DNA of 54,633 nt. Source: Barnesiella sp. An55. Lineage in GTDB: Bacteria > Bacteroidota > Bacteroidia > Bacteroidales > Barnesiellaceae. This document shows, piece by piece, positions 35,001 through 42,907 of this stretch. The translations under genes were made by a program, and so were the position numbers. Position 1 is the first letter of the stretch. Each line of letters starts with the position of its first letter. The stretch lies in the NCBI RefSeq assembly GCF_002161555.1, contig NZ_NFHZ01000019.1, positions 1 to 54,633 on the forward strand. Direction: 5' to 3'. Below the pieces are notes generated by a model, which saw only the letters and a list, made by a program, of their open reading frames with translations, did no database searches and was not told the DNA's origin.

Positions 35001-35793
35001 AAACTGGACGAAGGTGGCCGCCTACGACAGTGGCGGCATCAACGCCAACACCCGCACTTTCACCACCAACGCCAATGGCGTTACGGGTAAGTATCTCCGC
35101 CTGTATATCACCAATGTTGTCGGTAGTTATTGGCTCAAAGTCGCAGAGTTCAGTTGTGTCATGGCCGATCGTGTGACACAGACTACCGACCATAACCAGG
35201 CGATGATTTCGGCGTTGTCCGACAAGAACATGATTACAAGCTATCGTGCCGAAGAGGCGGGTTACGTGGAGCACACGTTCATCGAGAATATAGACATTGA
35301 GGCTGTGGAGATCTATCACAACACGACCTTTGATAACAACTACGAATTGCCCACTGTCTCGCTCTATGATGGTACTCAATGGGTGGAAGCAGGCACACTC
35401 GACCGCCTGGGCACGGTTATCGACACGCGTGACTACGAGATGGTGACTGCCGTGCGCATTGAGTGGAACGAGCACAATATCCCGACCCTCTATGAGATTA
35501 TCCCGGCAGGTGAGTATGAAGACCCGCAAGCCAGCGGTCGTATAGAGTTGACCGAGGAGAGTGATGACGCTGCTGTCCGTGTCTATACCTATGACAGTCA
35601 ACTTGTCGTGCGTAGCCATGCGATGCTAAGCGCCGTCTGCGTCTATGATCTTTACGGGCGCTTGCTCCATCAGTCGGCTCCAGATGCGACCTATTTCACG
35701 CTCGACCTCGGTGCTTCTGCTCCGGCAATCATGGTTGTCCAGGTTGTCGATGAGTCGGGCACTATGACTACTGCCAAGGTTGTGAGACGCTGA
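32011..35793 (+). CDS. GH84 beta-N-acetylglucosaminidase with two discoidin domains and sorting-type tail
   Basis: This is a large exported glycosidase (1260 residues) expected to cleave terminal beta-linked GlcNAc, as from mucin or O-GlcNAc glycans. Order: signal peptide (1-19, VVNA), GH20b-like N-domain (about 20-150), GH84 catalytic barrel (about 165-460) beginning WRGAIEGFYGNPYS with the catalytic pair D304-D305 in FSVCIDDMERN, then a helical region (to about 660). Two F5/8-type (discoidin/CBM32) domains follow (about 790-915 and 920-1055, both ending LAEFSC or VAEFSC), and finally a C-terminal module (about 1175-1260, VCVYDLYGRLLHQS ... AKVVRR) resembling a type IX secretion sorting domain. 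All elements look intact. It is flanked by rnhA and an rnhA remnant. Confidence 0.92.
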   Translation: MRKILLLIACLIGMTVVNAQTYSIYPIPQRVTEGSGTVELTQTINVVCGSGIGHVTKERIQEVLEEAGYVCQLGESASSELTNLYVGVAGSGDVADTYATSQGVSKEVFTEAPNRFDAHVMQIADGNIVVLGNGERSEYYAFATLEQILEQAAGAALHEVTYEDYSHCQWRGAIEGFYGNPYSVDAHCSLFEFFKRFKMNVFIYAPKMDPYHLGYWTEEYPTEISEEQRRMGWITQDDVRRMAETARACNVHFVWAAHPGLAPGGQVSMDFSSTATVNEGVELLMQKYHHMYDLGVRAFSVCIDDMERNPSAQMQAHLPDQTQKRLKEEFPSQAEDEKIAPLFYVPATYALMYSGAASYLSQMASVDKDVVIGFTGYAVCGDLDKKDCDAMAGYIGRNPLFWWNATVNDNNDDRLYMRELTAHYALVPEKGGIGTLGGVILNPEKQSQAAKVGLFGLADYCWNPDQFDVMQNWNDCFDYLAKAGDMETAKQMRLFARYTDAIYEDQEIIDLYEAFKTKYSEGNFPTEGSAIREEMARLQTACEYIETVMANSDNIDYRLFATDVKAWCAKLKAYAILIQKSLDLLENGDSMSRSESWSSFASIISLYTGLGIEPQYFISELEGYGTDSHVVSYEVHPANSYTRPFVDYLYETLGAKLPGDWPEPEQPQVVTNLDPAVFNLTVTDAAATLTGLSGVELADGDYVGLYLGSIEKVSVDEMTLPEGVTLETSINGKIWTPATLPMSSQNAAYVRLIRSSTDGEAGALDFDVLTVSFSSGSVVVPTPTISSNLKVYTDGNVSYPLNLAVDGNTETFFWSGENTAKGHYIQLDYGDVFSIDNVTLVFTGKDILSGTADIQLSTDANDWTTIAQYSHGSLVNNRYTCAANGANARYVRLMVTSVEGSFWLQLAEFSCSVAGAVAEIGTPTPSTSLGTYQTYNIGNIVDGNPSTHFWSNTEPQVGDWLQLEYAEPHSIFEITVTFMENDQLIGSGEFQVSLDGKNWTKVAAYDSGGINANTRTFTTNANGVTGKYLRLYITNVVGSYWLKVAEFSCVMADRVTQTTDHNQAMISALSDKNMITSYRAEEAGYVEHTFIENIDIEAVEIYHNTTFDNNYELPTVSLYDGTQWVEAGTLDRLGTVIDTRDYEMVTAVRIEWNEHNIPTLYEIIPAGEYEDPQASGRIELTEESDDAAVRVYTYDSQLVVRSHAMLSAVCVYDLYGRLLHQSAPDATYFTLDLGASAPAIMVVQVVDESGTMTTAKVVRR

Positions 35794-35831
35794 CCCTGCG
35801 GCCCTTGGGCCGGATGAAAATATAAAATGAG

Positions 35832-35863
35832 CAGGGGCTGCCTCAATGCGGAGGCGGCCCCTG
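35832..35863. terminator. Bidirectional hairpin terminator between the GH84 gene and rnhA
   Basis: The 13-bp arms 35832-35844 and 35851-35863 pair with one G-T mismatch around a 6-base loop. The core CAGGGGCTGCC and the loop bases AATGC recall the terminator at 27003-27034. It serves the converging GH84 and rnhA genes. Confidence 0.8.
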
Positions 35864-35894
35864 TTGTATTAGAGATGGAGAATATTGAAACGGT

Positions 35895-36536
35895 CTATTT
35901 CCGCCCGAAGTCGGCGGGAATTTCGCCCCACCGCTCGGTCTCCCACTTGATGATGGGATTGGTATAGGTGTGGGTTTGCAGCCAGCGTTCGGCCCGGGCG
36001 ATGAGGTCGAATATGGGAGCATTGGCTGCGGTGGGGGCCAGCTTGGTTTTGCATTTCTTTTGCTTCACCCAGGCGATGGCGTTGCGGCTGTCGGAGTAGA
36101 TGGGGACCGTCGAGCCCCGTTGTTGCAGATAGGCGAGGCCGTGTACCAGGGCCAAAAACTCGCCTATGTTGTTGGTGCCTTGCGCCATGGGGCCTACATG
36201 AAACAGTTCGATTCCCGATTTCGTATCTACTCCACGGTATTCCATATGGCCGGGGTTCCCGCTACAGGCGGCATCGACCGACAGGCTGTCGGCGATGACG
36301 GTCGAGGGCAGGGCGGGCGCCGAGAGCTTCTCGCGCGAGTGGTCGCCGATTTTGCGCAGCACGTCGAAGTAGTCGTCGGGGGCATTGCGAAAGGCTTCGG
36401 TCGCCGTCTCGAGGTCGTCGAAACTCTTGTATTTGGCTCCTTTGAAATTTTCGACCTGCTCTTTGCACTCTTCCCACGAGTTGAAGATGCCCCGGGCTCG
36501 ACCTTCCCACACGACATAATATTTGTATTTGGCCAT
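35895..36536 (-). CDS. rnhA: Ribonuclease HI with viroplasmin-type N-domain
   Basis: This enzyme cleaves the RNA strand of RNA-DNA hybrids. The 213-residue protein starts with the small hybrid-binding domain (KYYVVWEGRARGIFNSWEECKEQVENFKGAKYKSF, residues 4-40) and continues with an RNase H domain. The acidic catalytic residues are visible in SVDAACSGNPG, NNIGEFLAL, IYSDSRNAIAWV and PADFGRK. This two-domain form is the common Bacteroidetes type. The start at 36536 has a -7 box TATTTTTG (minus strand, 36565-36572) upstream. A diverged duplicate of its 3' end lies at 31693-31809. Confidence 0.95.
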   Translation of the reverse strand: MAKYKYYVVWEGRARGIFNSWEECKEQVENFKGAKYKSFDDLETATEAFRNAPDDYFDVLRKIGDHSREKLSAPALPSTVIADSLSVDAACSGNPGHMEYRGVDTKSGIELFHVGPMAQGTNNIGEFLALVHGLAYLQQRGSTVPIYSDSRNAIAWVKQKKCKTKLAPTAANAPIFDLIARAERWLQTHTYTNPIIKWETERWGEIPADFGRK

Positions 36537-36689
36537 AATTGTGTTATCGTTTGGTTGACGGGTGCAAAAATAACGAAATTTGTCGTATCTTTACACGACT
36601 TAGCCCCAATAGGAGAGGAAGTGCCGCTGTGCTCGTTGTGCGGGTAGGGCTGCTTGCTTTTCGGGGTGGGGCATAAAGAGGAGAAGAAG

Positions 36690-37382
36690 ATGAAGAAAAT
36701 CGTGATGTGTGGCGTCCTGTCGGTCGTGTTGTGTGGGCTTGTGGCTTGTGCCCCCGGGAAGAGCGACCGCGAGGAGAGTAACCGCCTGTATAACGAGGCG
36801 GTGTCGCTGCTGGCCGGCGACGATGTGTCGATTGCCGATTGTATGGCTGCTCAGGGATTGCTGGAGCAGGCTATTGAGGCCGACGACGAGAATATCGATG
36901 TCTATTTCGGGAAGGTGCTCAACGAGTTGAACTTGTGGCGCCCCGATAGTGCCTACCATACCGCCTCGGTCGCTATCGAGAAGATTGGCCCCGAAGGGAA
37001 GAATCGGTTGAAAGCCTACTTCTATACCGTGAAGGGATTCATCGCCTATGACCGGGGCGACGAGGCTGAAACCCGTGAACAGTTGTCGCAGGCGCTGGCC
37101 CTTTACGAGTCGTATTTGCAGGAGGAGCCGGCCAATCTGGATTATCTGCTCAACAAGACCGTTTTGGTGGCGGGCCTCGAAGGCAAGGAAAAGGCCCTCG
37201 AGTTTATCGCGGGTCTGCCGGTGAAGGAGACCGACAGGCAGATGCTCACCGAAAGTCTGGCCAGTTTCGAGCTCAGCCAGTTCGGCGAGACGTGGCGAGC
37301 CAAGCACGAGGCTCTGGTGGGTGGCGGGCAGAGTGCTGCCGAAGCCCCGGCCGATAGTACTTCTAATACCACGCAGTCATGA
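36690..37382 (+). CDS. TPR-like lipoprotein, unknown function
   Basis: The product is a 230-residue lipoprotein. From the ATG at 36690 a short signal ends in the lipobox LVAC20. The mature protein is helical with TPR-like pairs: LYNEAVSLLAGDDVSIADCMAAQGLLEQAIEADDENIDVYFG, then AYHTASVAIEKIG and AYFYTVKGFIAYDRGDEAETREQLSQALALYESYL. The C-terminus is low-complexity (A, S, T rich). The start has a good leader AAAGAGGAGAAG and a -7 box TATCTTTA at 36586-36593. It overlaps aroK by four bases, so both are translated together; no functional link to shikimate metabolism is evident. Confidence 0.8.
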   Translation: MKKIVMCGVLSVVLCGLVACAPGKSDREESNRLYNEAVSLLAGDDVSIADCMAAQGLLEQAIEADDENIDVYFGKVLNELNLWRPDSAYHTASVAIEKIGPEGKNRLKAYFYTVKGFIAYDRGDEAETREQLSQALALYESYLQEEPANLDYLLNKTVLVAGLEGKEKALEFIAGLPVKETDRQMLTESLASFELSQFGETWRAKHEALVGGGQSAAEAPADSTSNTTQS

Positions 37383-37930
37383 AACCTGTTTTCCTCGTCG
37401 GATATATGGCCGCCGGCAAGACCACGCTGGGTCGGCGGGCGGCACAACTCCTCAATGTGGAGTTTATCGACCTCGATGCCTATATCGAGGAACGGTATCG
37501 CAAGCGGGTCTCCGACCTTTTTGCCGAGCGAGGCGAAGCGGGTTTCCGCGATATCGAGCGGCGCATGCTGCACGAGGTGGCCGAGTTTGACAACGTGTTG
37601 GTGGCTACGGGCGGGGGTACCCCCTGCTTCTTCGACAACATGGCATACATGCGCAGCCGGGGCGTCACGGTCTATCTGTCGGCCTCGGTACCTACATTGA
37701 GCCGGCGGTTGTTGCGGGCGCGGGTCAAGCGTCCGCTGGTAGCCGGCAAGACGGCCGAAGAGCTGGACGATTGCATCGCCGGGATGCTGGCGCAGCGTGA
37801 ACCCTACTATCGGCAGGCCGATTATACGTTCGAGGCCGACCGTTACGAATCGGCCCCCTCGGTCGATGAGGCGGTGCAACGACTCTCGCAACTGATGCGG
37901 GGAGAGGCCGGCGATGAGCCTGTCGAATAA
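37379..37930 (+). CDS. aroK: Shikimate kinase
   Basis: This enzyme phosphorylates shikimate at O3 in aromatic amino acid synthesis. The 183-residue protein begins with the Walker A loop GYMAAGKTT (residues 8-16), followed by the shikimate-binding IDLDAYIEERYRKRVSDLFAERGEAGFRDIERR, the glycine-rich ATGGGTPC, and an LID-region arginine in KRPLVAG. It is complete and of normal length. It starts inside the stop of the TPR lipoprotein gene (ATGA, 37379-37382). Confidence 0.95.
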   Translation: MKPVFLVGYMAAGKTTLGRRAAQLLNVEFIDLDAYIEERYRKRVSDLFAERGEAGFRDIERRMLHEVAEFDNVLVATGGGTPCFFDNMAYMRSRGVTVYLSASVPTLSRRLLRARVKRPLVAGKTAEELDDCIAGMLAQREPYYRQADYTFEADRYESAPSVDEAVQRLSQLMRGEAGDEPVE

Positions 37931-38005
37931 ATATCGCGAGGCAAACCGGTTTTTACCAAAGTATATTTGTATATTAGTCCCGATAAATCTAAAAACGAAT
38001 CACGT

Positions 38006-39202
38006 ATGGCTGGTGGTATTGCTTGCGAATCGAAGGTGGGGGTGGCGCTTCAGGAACAGTTGCTGGGCGTCAAACCCGGTGGCCGACATTTGTCGATAGG
38101 GTTGCCGGCCGAGCATAATGGTGGAGAGAAGCGTTTTCCCCTGACTCCCGAGGGGGTGGCCCTGCTCACCCGACAGGGGTTTGTCGTGCTGGTCGAGGGC
38201 GGTGCGGGCGAAGGTATCAAATACAGCGACCTGCACTATACCGAAGCGGGGGCCCAGGCGGTCGAGGCTGCCGAGGTGTTCCAATGCGACGTGGTGCTTA
38301 AGATTACCCCGTTGAACGGCGATGAGGCGGCTCTCATTCGGCCGGGCGTGCTGCTGCTCACCCTTCTGCAACCCCAATACCAGTCGGCTTCGGTACTCAA
38401 GGTGCTGATGCAGAAACGGGTCACGGCCGTAGCTATCGATCGGGTTACCGACGAGCAGGGCCGTTATCTTTTTGCCGACATTCTGGCCGAGATTGACGGT
38501 CGGGCCGCCATCGTGCTGGCCTCGGAGCTGCTGAGCAACCGCAGCGGCGGCAAAGGTGTGCTGCTGGGTGGTGTGCCCGGGGTGGCTGCCTCCGAGGTGC
38601 TGATTATCGGGGGCGGATTGGCCGGCCGCGCGGCAGCTCGTGCCGCCAGTGGATTAGGGGCACTGGTGCGTATCTTCGACAACGATTTCTATCGGCTGCG
38701 GGCCACTCAGCTCGAGGTGGGTCCGTCGCTGTTCACCTCCAATATGCATCCTCATGTACTGGAGAATGCCATGCGTTCGGCCGACGTCGTGATTGGTACC
38801 GAGGTGCCCGAACAGGGACGGCTGGGCATGAACTATGTCGAGATGATGAAACGGGGAGCCCTGCTCTTCGACCTGTGCATGGACAAGGGAGGCTGCTTCG
38901 AAACTTCGAGTTGCAGCGAGGCTCCCTGCAACAAGGTGTATGAACAGTGCGGCGTGCTGCACTACTGCCTCTCGAGTGTGGGGAGCGCCGTGGCCCGCAC
39001 GGCCTCGATGGCGCTGAGCAACCTGCTGGTGCCCCTGCTGGTTTCGCTGAACGACCCCGCCATGATTTATGGACACATCAAGAGCGACGACCGGTTGCGC
39101 AACGCCGTCTATCTGTTTGGTGGGAAACTTACCCATAAAGAGTTGAGCATACGACTGGGGCTGCCCTATTACGACATGGCACTTTTCATGGCCATGTTTT
39201 AA
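38006..39202 (+). CDS. Alanine dehydrogenase / pyridine nucleotide transhydrogenase family protein
   Basis: The product is a 398-residue NAD-dependent oxidoreductase, probably interconverting alanine and pyruvate with ammonia. It shows an N-terminal substrate domain (IGLPAEHNGGEKRFPLTPEGVALLTRQGFVVLVEGGAGEG) and a Rossmann domain (VLIIGGGLAGRAAARAASGLGALVRIFDND). The start at 38006 is chosen because a -7 box TATATTTG occupies 37962-37969 and overlaps the earlier in-frame start at 37967. A cysteine-rich stretch (DKGGCFETSSCSEAPC) precedes the C-terminus. The sequence diverges from typical Ald proteins, so the exact substrate is not certain. Confidence 0.85.
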   Translation: MAGGIACESKVGVALQEQLLGVKPGGRHLSIGLPAEHNGGEKRFPLTPEGVALLTRQGFVVLVEGGAGEGIKYSDLHYTEAGAQAVEAAEVFQCDVVLKITPLNGDEAALIRPGVLLLTLLQPQYQSASVLKVLMQKRVTAVAIDRVTDEQGRYLFADILAEIDGRAAIVLASELLSNRSGGKGVLLGGVPGVAASEVLIIGGGLAGRAAARAASGLGALVRIFDNDFYRLRATQLEVGPSLFTSNMHPHVLENAMRSADVVIGTEVPEQGRLGMNYVEMMKRGALLFDLCMDKGGCFETSSCSEAPCNKVYEQCGVLHYCLSSVGSAVARTASMALSNLLVPLLVSLNDPAMIYGHIKSDDRLRNAVYLFGGKLTHKELSIRLGLPYYDMALFMAMF

Positions 39203-39243
39203 ATAGAAAGAGGTAAGGATACTTACACATTTCTATGAAAATA

Positions 39244-39275
39244 TTTCAAATGCTTACAAAAAAACACTATCTTTG
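39244..39275 (+). promoter_or_regulatory. Promoter of korAB
   Basis: TTTC (39244-39247) and TATCTTTG (39268-39275) are separated by 20 bases. The -7 box fits the Bacteroidetes consensus exactly and lies about 60 bases before the korA ATG. Confidence 0.65.
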
Positions 39276-39336
39276 TCAAAATGATTTTAATATAAAATCA
39301 AAAACAGCTCTGTTGAATTAAAAATGTAATCTAAAC

Positions 39337-41184
39337 ATGACAGAAAAAACGAAAGTGAAAGTATTGGAAGAAGTCGTAGTACGATTTTCCGGCGATTCTG
39401 GCGATGGCATGCAGCTGGCCGGAAATATTTTTTCCAATGTTTCGGCCGGTATCGGAGATGAAATTTCGACCTTCCCCGACTATCCGGCAGAGATTCGGGC
39501 CCCGCAAGGTACGCTGGGAGGGGTATCCGGTTTTCAAGTTCATATAGGACGGGGCGTTCATACGCCGGGCGATTTGGCCGATGTGCTGGTGGCCATGAAC
39601 CCTGCCGCCTTGAAGACAAACGCCCGCCATGTAAAGCGGGGGGGAGTGGTCATTATCGACTCGGACAGTTTCCGGGCCAGCGATTTGGAGAAAGCGGCCT
39701 TCAAGACCGACGATCCCATCCAGGAGGCCGGGCTGTCACATGCACAGGTGGTGCCGGTGCCCATTACCCAGATGGTGAAAGATTCGTTGGCCGACTCGGG
39801 CCTCGACAACAAGTCGATTGTGCGGTGCAAAAACATGTTTGCACTGGGTCTCGTGTGCTGGTTGTTTGACCGTCCGCTGGAGCAGGCTCAACATTTGCTG
39901 AAGAACAAGTTTGCCAAGAAACCGGCCATCTACGAGGCCAATGCCAAAGTGATGCGCGACGGTTACAACTATGGCCACAACATACATGCATCGGTATCGA
40001 CCTATCGGGTAGAGTCGGCACAGGTTCGCCCCGGTATCTATACCGACGTAAACGGCAACACGGCTACGGCTTGGGGCTTGATTGCCGCTTCGGAGAAATC
40101 GGGGCTCCCCCTCTTCCTGGGCAGTTACCCCATTACTCCTGCTACCGATATCTTGCACGAGCTGGCCAAGCGTAAGGACCTGGGTGTGAAAGCCATTCAG
40201 GTAGAGGACGAGATTGCCGGCGTATGTACCGCTATCGGTGCCTCGTTTGCCTGTAATCTGGCCGTAACCTCAACCTCGGGTCCCGGTTTGGCGCTGAAGA
40301 GCGAGGGTATCGGTTTGGCCGTGATGTCGGAGTTGCCGCTGGTAGTTATCGACGTTCAGCGTGGTGGACCTTCGACCGGTCTGCCTACCAAGACCGAGCA
40401 GACCGACCTGTTGCAGGCGCTCTATGGTCGCAACGGCGAGAGCCCCGTGGTTGTGGTGGCCGCTTCGACGCCGACCAACTGCTTCGACATGGCCTTCCAG
40501 GCTGCCAAGATTGCGCTCGAGCATATGACGCCAGTCATCCTGCTTACCGACGGTTTCATCGGCAACGGCTCTTCGGCCTGGCGTATCCCCGACATGGACG
40601 AGTATCCCGAGATAAAACCCAACTATGTGAAACCCGAGCAACTGGGTGCCTGGAAACCCTACGACCGCGACGAGCGTTCGGTGCGCTACTGGGCCAAACC
40701 CGGTATCGAGGGATTCATGCACCGCCTGGGCGGTCTCGAAAAAGACAGCAAGACCAGTGCCATCTCTACCGACCCCGTGAACCACGAGAAGATGGTGCGG
40801 GCCCGTCAGCAAAAGGTCGATAACATTGCCAACGACCTGCCGCTGCTCAAGGTACAGGGCAACCCCGATGCCGACCTCCTGGTAGTGGGCTGGGGCGGAA
40901 CCTACGGTCATCTCTATTCGGCTGTTGAGGCCATGAACGCCGCCGGCAAACCGGTAGCATTCGTCCACTTTAACTATATCAATCCTCTGCCCTTGAATAC
41001 CGAGGAGATTCTCCGCCGGTACAAACGGGTGGTTGTGTGTGAACTGAACAACGGTCAGTTTGCCGCCTATCTGTCGGGCAAAGTTCCCGGCAAGACCTTC
41101 CTGCGGTACAACAAGATTCAGGCACAACCCTTTATGGTGAGCGAGTTGATTGACCATTTTACAAAGCTTTTGGAGGAGGAATAA
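39337..41184 (+). CDS. korA: 2-oxoacid:ferredoxin oxidoreductase, fused gamma-alpha subunit
   Basis: This is the larger subunit of an anaerobic 2-oxoacid (probably 2-oxoglutarate) oxidoreductase that makes acyl-CoA and reduced ferredoxin. The 615-residue protein carries an N-terminal gamma domain (VRFSGDSGDGMQLAGNIF at about 12-29). An alpha domain follows with ATAWGLIAASEKSGLPLFLGSYPITPATDILHELA, the IQVEDEIAGVC active-site stretch, and TSTSGPGLALKSEGIGLAVMSELPLVVIDVQRGGPSTGLPTKTEQTDL. Fusion of gamma and alpha is normal for this type. It is three bases ahead of korB, forming the complete enzyme. Confidence 0.93.
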   Translation: MTEKTKVKVLEEVVVRFSGDSGDGMQLAGNIFSNVSAGIGDEISTFPDYPAEIRAPQGTLGGVSGFQVHIGRGVHTPGDLADVLVAMNPAALKTNARHVKRGGVVIIDSDSFRASDLEKAAFKTDDPIQEAGLSHAQVVPVPITQMVKDSLADSGLDNKSIVRCKNMFALGLVCWLFDRPLEQAQHLLKNKFAKKPAIYEANAKVMRDGYNYGHNIHASVSTYRVESAQVRPGIYTDVNGNTATAWGLIAASEKSGLPLFLGSYPITPATDILHELAKRKDLGVKAIQVEDEIAGVCTAIGASFACNLAVTSTSGPGLALKSEGIGLAVMSELPLVVIDVQRGGPSTGLPTKTEQTDLLQALYGRNGESPVVVVAASTPTNCFDMAFQAAKIALEHMTPVILLTDGFIGNGSSAWRIPDMDEYPEIKPNYVKPEQLGAWKPYDRDERSVRYWAKPGIEGFMHRLGGLEKDSKTSAISTDPVNHEKMVRARQQKVDNIANDLPLLKVQGNPDADLLVVGWGGTYGHLYSAVEAMNAAGKPVAFVHFNYINPLPLNTEEILRRYKRVVVCELNNGQFAAYLSGKVPGKTFLRYNKIQAQPFMVSELIDHFTKLLEEE

Positions 41185-41187
41185 GAT

Positions 41188-42204
41188 ATGGAAGAACAAA
41201 AAGAATATACGGCAAAAGATTATAAGAGCGATCAGTATGTGCGCTGGTGTCCCGGCTGTGGAGACCACTCGATCGTAAACGTGTTGCAGAAGGCGATGGC
41301 CACCTTGGGCATACCGCCGCACAAGACCGTCGTCGTGTCGGGTATCGGCTGCTCGTCGCGCTTGCCCTACTACATGAATACCTACGGCTTCCACACCATT
41401 CACGGGCGTGCCGCTGCTGTGGCTACCGGCGTGAAGACGGCCAACCCCGACCTGACCGTGTGGCAGGTGTCGGGCGATGGCGACTGCCTGGCCATCGGTG
41501 GTAACCACTTTATCCACTCGGTGCGCCGTAATGTCGATATCAACGTGGTGCTGATGAACAACAAAATCTATGGCCTCACCAAAGGACAGTATTCTCCTAC
41601 GAGCGACCGTGGTTTCGTGACCAAGTCGTCGCCTTACGGTACGGTAGAAGATCCCTTCATTCCCGCCGAGCTCGTCTTTGGTGCCCGGGGTACCTTCTTC
41701 GCCCGGTCGCTCGACGTGGAGCTGCCGGTTTCTCAGGAGGTGCTGGTCGAGGCTGCCCGTCACAAAGGCACCTCGGTCGTAGAGCTGTTGCAGAATTGCG
41801 TGATATTCAACAACAATATTCATAGCTATGTGGCCGACAAGGAGTTCCGTGCCGATCGTACCATCCATCTGCGCCACGGCGAGAAGATGATTTTCGGCAA
41901 GGATCACAACCGGGGGCTTGTACTCGACGGTTATAAACTTAAGGCAGTAACCATTGGCGAGAACGGCGTTACGCTCGATGATATTCTGGTACACGATGCC
42001 AAGTCGCCCGGCAACTTCCTGCACCAGAGTCTGGCCATGATGGACGGCCATGACCTGCCGCTGGCCATCGGCGTGATACGCAATGTCGATGCTCCCGCCT
42101 ACGACGAGGAGGTGGCTCGCCAGGTGAAAGAGGTAACCGCCAAGGTTCCCTACAAGTCGCTGCATGAATTCCTGTTGAGCGGAGAGACCTGGGAGGTGAA
42201 GTAA
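41188..42204 (+). CDS. korB: 2-oxoacid:ferredoxin oxidoreductase, beta subunit
   Basis: This is the thiamine pyrophosphate-binding subunit of the enzyme encoded with korA. The 338-residue protein begins with the cysteine motif WCPGCGDHSI (an iron-sulphur ligand region), then GIGCSSRLPYYMNTYGFHTIHGRAAAVATGVK. The TPP/Mg motif is GDGDCLAIGGNHFIHSVRRNVDINVVLMNN. The pair matches 2-oxoglutarate-type enzymes best, but pyruvate or branched-chain substrates cannot be excluded. A hairpin terminator follows at 42228-42270. Confidence 0.93.
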   Translation: MEEQKEYTAKDYKSDQYVRWCPGCGDHSIVNVLQKAMATLGIPPHKTVVVSGIGCSSRLPYYMNTYGFHTIHGRAAAVATGVKTANPDLTVWQVSGDGDCLAIGGNHFIHSVRRNVDINVVLMNNKIYGLTKGQYSPTSDRGFVTKSSPYGTVEDPFIPAELVFGARGTFFARSLDVELPVSQEVLVEAARHKGTSVVELLQNCVIFNNNIHSYVADKEFRADRTIHLRHGEKMIFGKDHNRGLVLDGYKLKAVTIGENGVTLDDILVHDAKSPGNFLHQSLAMMDGHDLPLAIGVIRNVDAPAYDEEVARQVKEVTAKVPYKSLHEFLLSGETWEVK

Positions 42205-42227
42205 TTCCCGGTTTCCACAAACCCTAT

Positions 42228-42270
42228 ATGGCGCTCGAACCGACGGTATGACCGACTCTTTGAGCGCCAT
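42228..42270 (+). terminator. Hairpin terminator after korB
   Basis: The 9-bp perfect arms ATGGCGCTC (42228-42236) and GAGCGCCAT (42262-42270) close a 25-base loop and are followed by TTTTC. This separates korAB from purN. Confidence 0.65.
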
Positions 42271-42305
42271 TTTCAATTTCTATAATCAAGAAAGGATAGT
42301 CCAAT

Positions 42306-42884
42306 ATGTCTCAGAAAAAACGTCTTGCTATATTTGCCAGTGGCACCGGCACCAACTTCGAAGCGATAGCGGCGGCCTGTGAATCGGGTCGCATCGACGC
42401 CGAGGTGGCCCTGCTGGTTTGCGACAAACCGGCCGCGGCCGTGGTCGAACGGGCTGCCCGCCATGGCATCGAGTGCTTTGCTTTCCAGCCCAAGTCTTTT
42501 GCCACGAAGGCCGATATGGAGAGTGCCATTGCCGACCGTCTCGACGAGGCCGGCATCGACCTGGTGTGTCTGTCCGGCTATATGCGCATCATCACCGATA
42601 CGCTGCTGTCGCGCTACGGCGGACGCATCATCAACATTCACCCTTCGTTGTTGCCCGCGTTCCCCGGAGCCCGGGCGGTGGAGCAGGCTATGGCCTATGG
42701 GGTGAAGGTCTATGGCGTGACCATCCACTATGTCGATCAGACGGTCGATGGCGGGCGTATCATCGCCCAGCGGGCCGTGCCCTATGAGGGGAAGGATATC
42801 GATGAGCTCTTCACGCTGGTGCATGCTGCCGAGCATGAGCTCTATCCGGCTACGATAGCGCGTTTGCTGGCCGGCGAGGCATAA
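42306..42884 (+). CDS. purN: Phosphoribosylglycinamide formyltransferase PurN
   Basis: This enzyme formylates GAR with 10-formyl-tetrahydrofolate in purine synthesis. The 192-residue protein has LAIFASGTGTNFEAI at residues 7-21, the catalytic asparagine and histidine in INIHPSLLPAFPGARA, and the catalytic aspartate in TIHYVDQTVDGGRIIAQR. All three catalytic residues are present and length is normal. It is a single gene between the korB terminator and the MITE-like element that begins 24 bases after its stop; that element may now supply its transcription end. Confidence 0.95.
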   Translation: MSQKKRLAIFASGTGTNFEAIAAACESGRIDAEVALLVCDKPAAAVVERAARHGIECFAFQPKSFATKADMESAIADRLDEAGIDLVCLSGYMRIITDTLLSRYGGRIINIHPSLLPAFPGARAVEQAMAYGVKVYGVTIHYVDQTVDGGRIIAQRAVPYEGKDIDELFTLVHAAEHELYPATIARLLAGEA

Positions 42885-42907
42885 TATAAGACAATGTAAA
42901 AAAACAG

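Noticed and set aside
40270-42276. Long minus-strand frame across korA and korB
   Set aside because: It spans the junction of two certain genes in antisense and has no family features.
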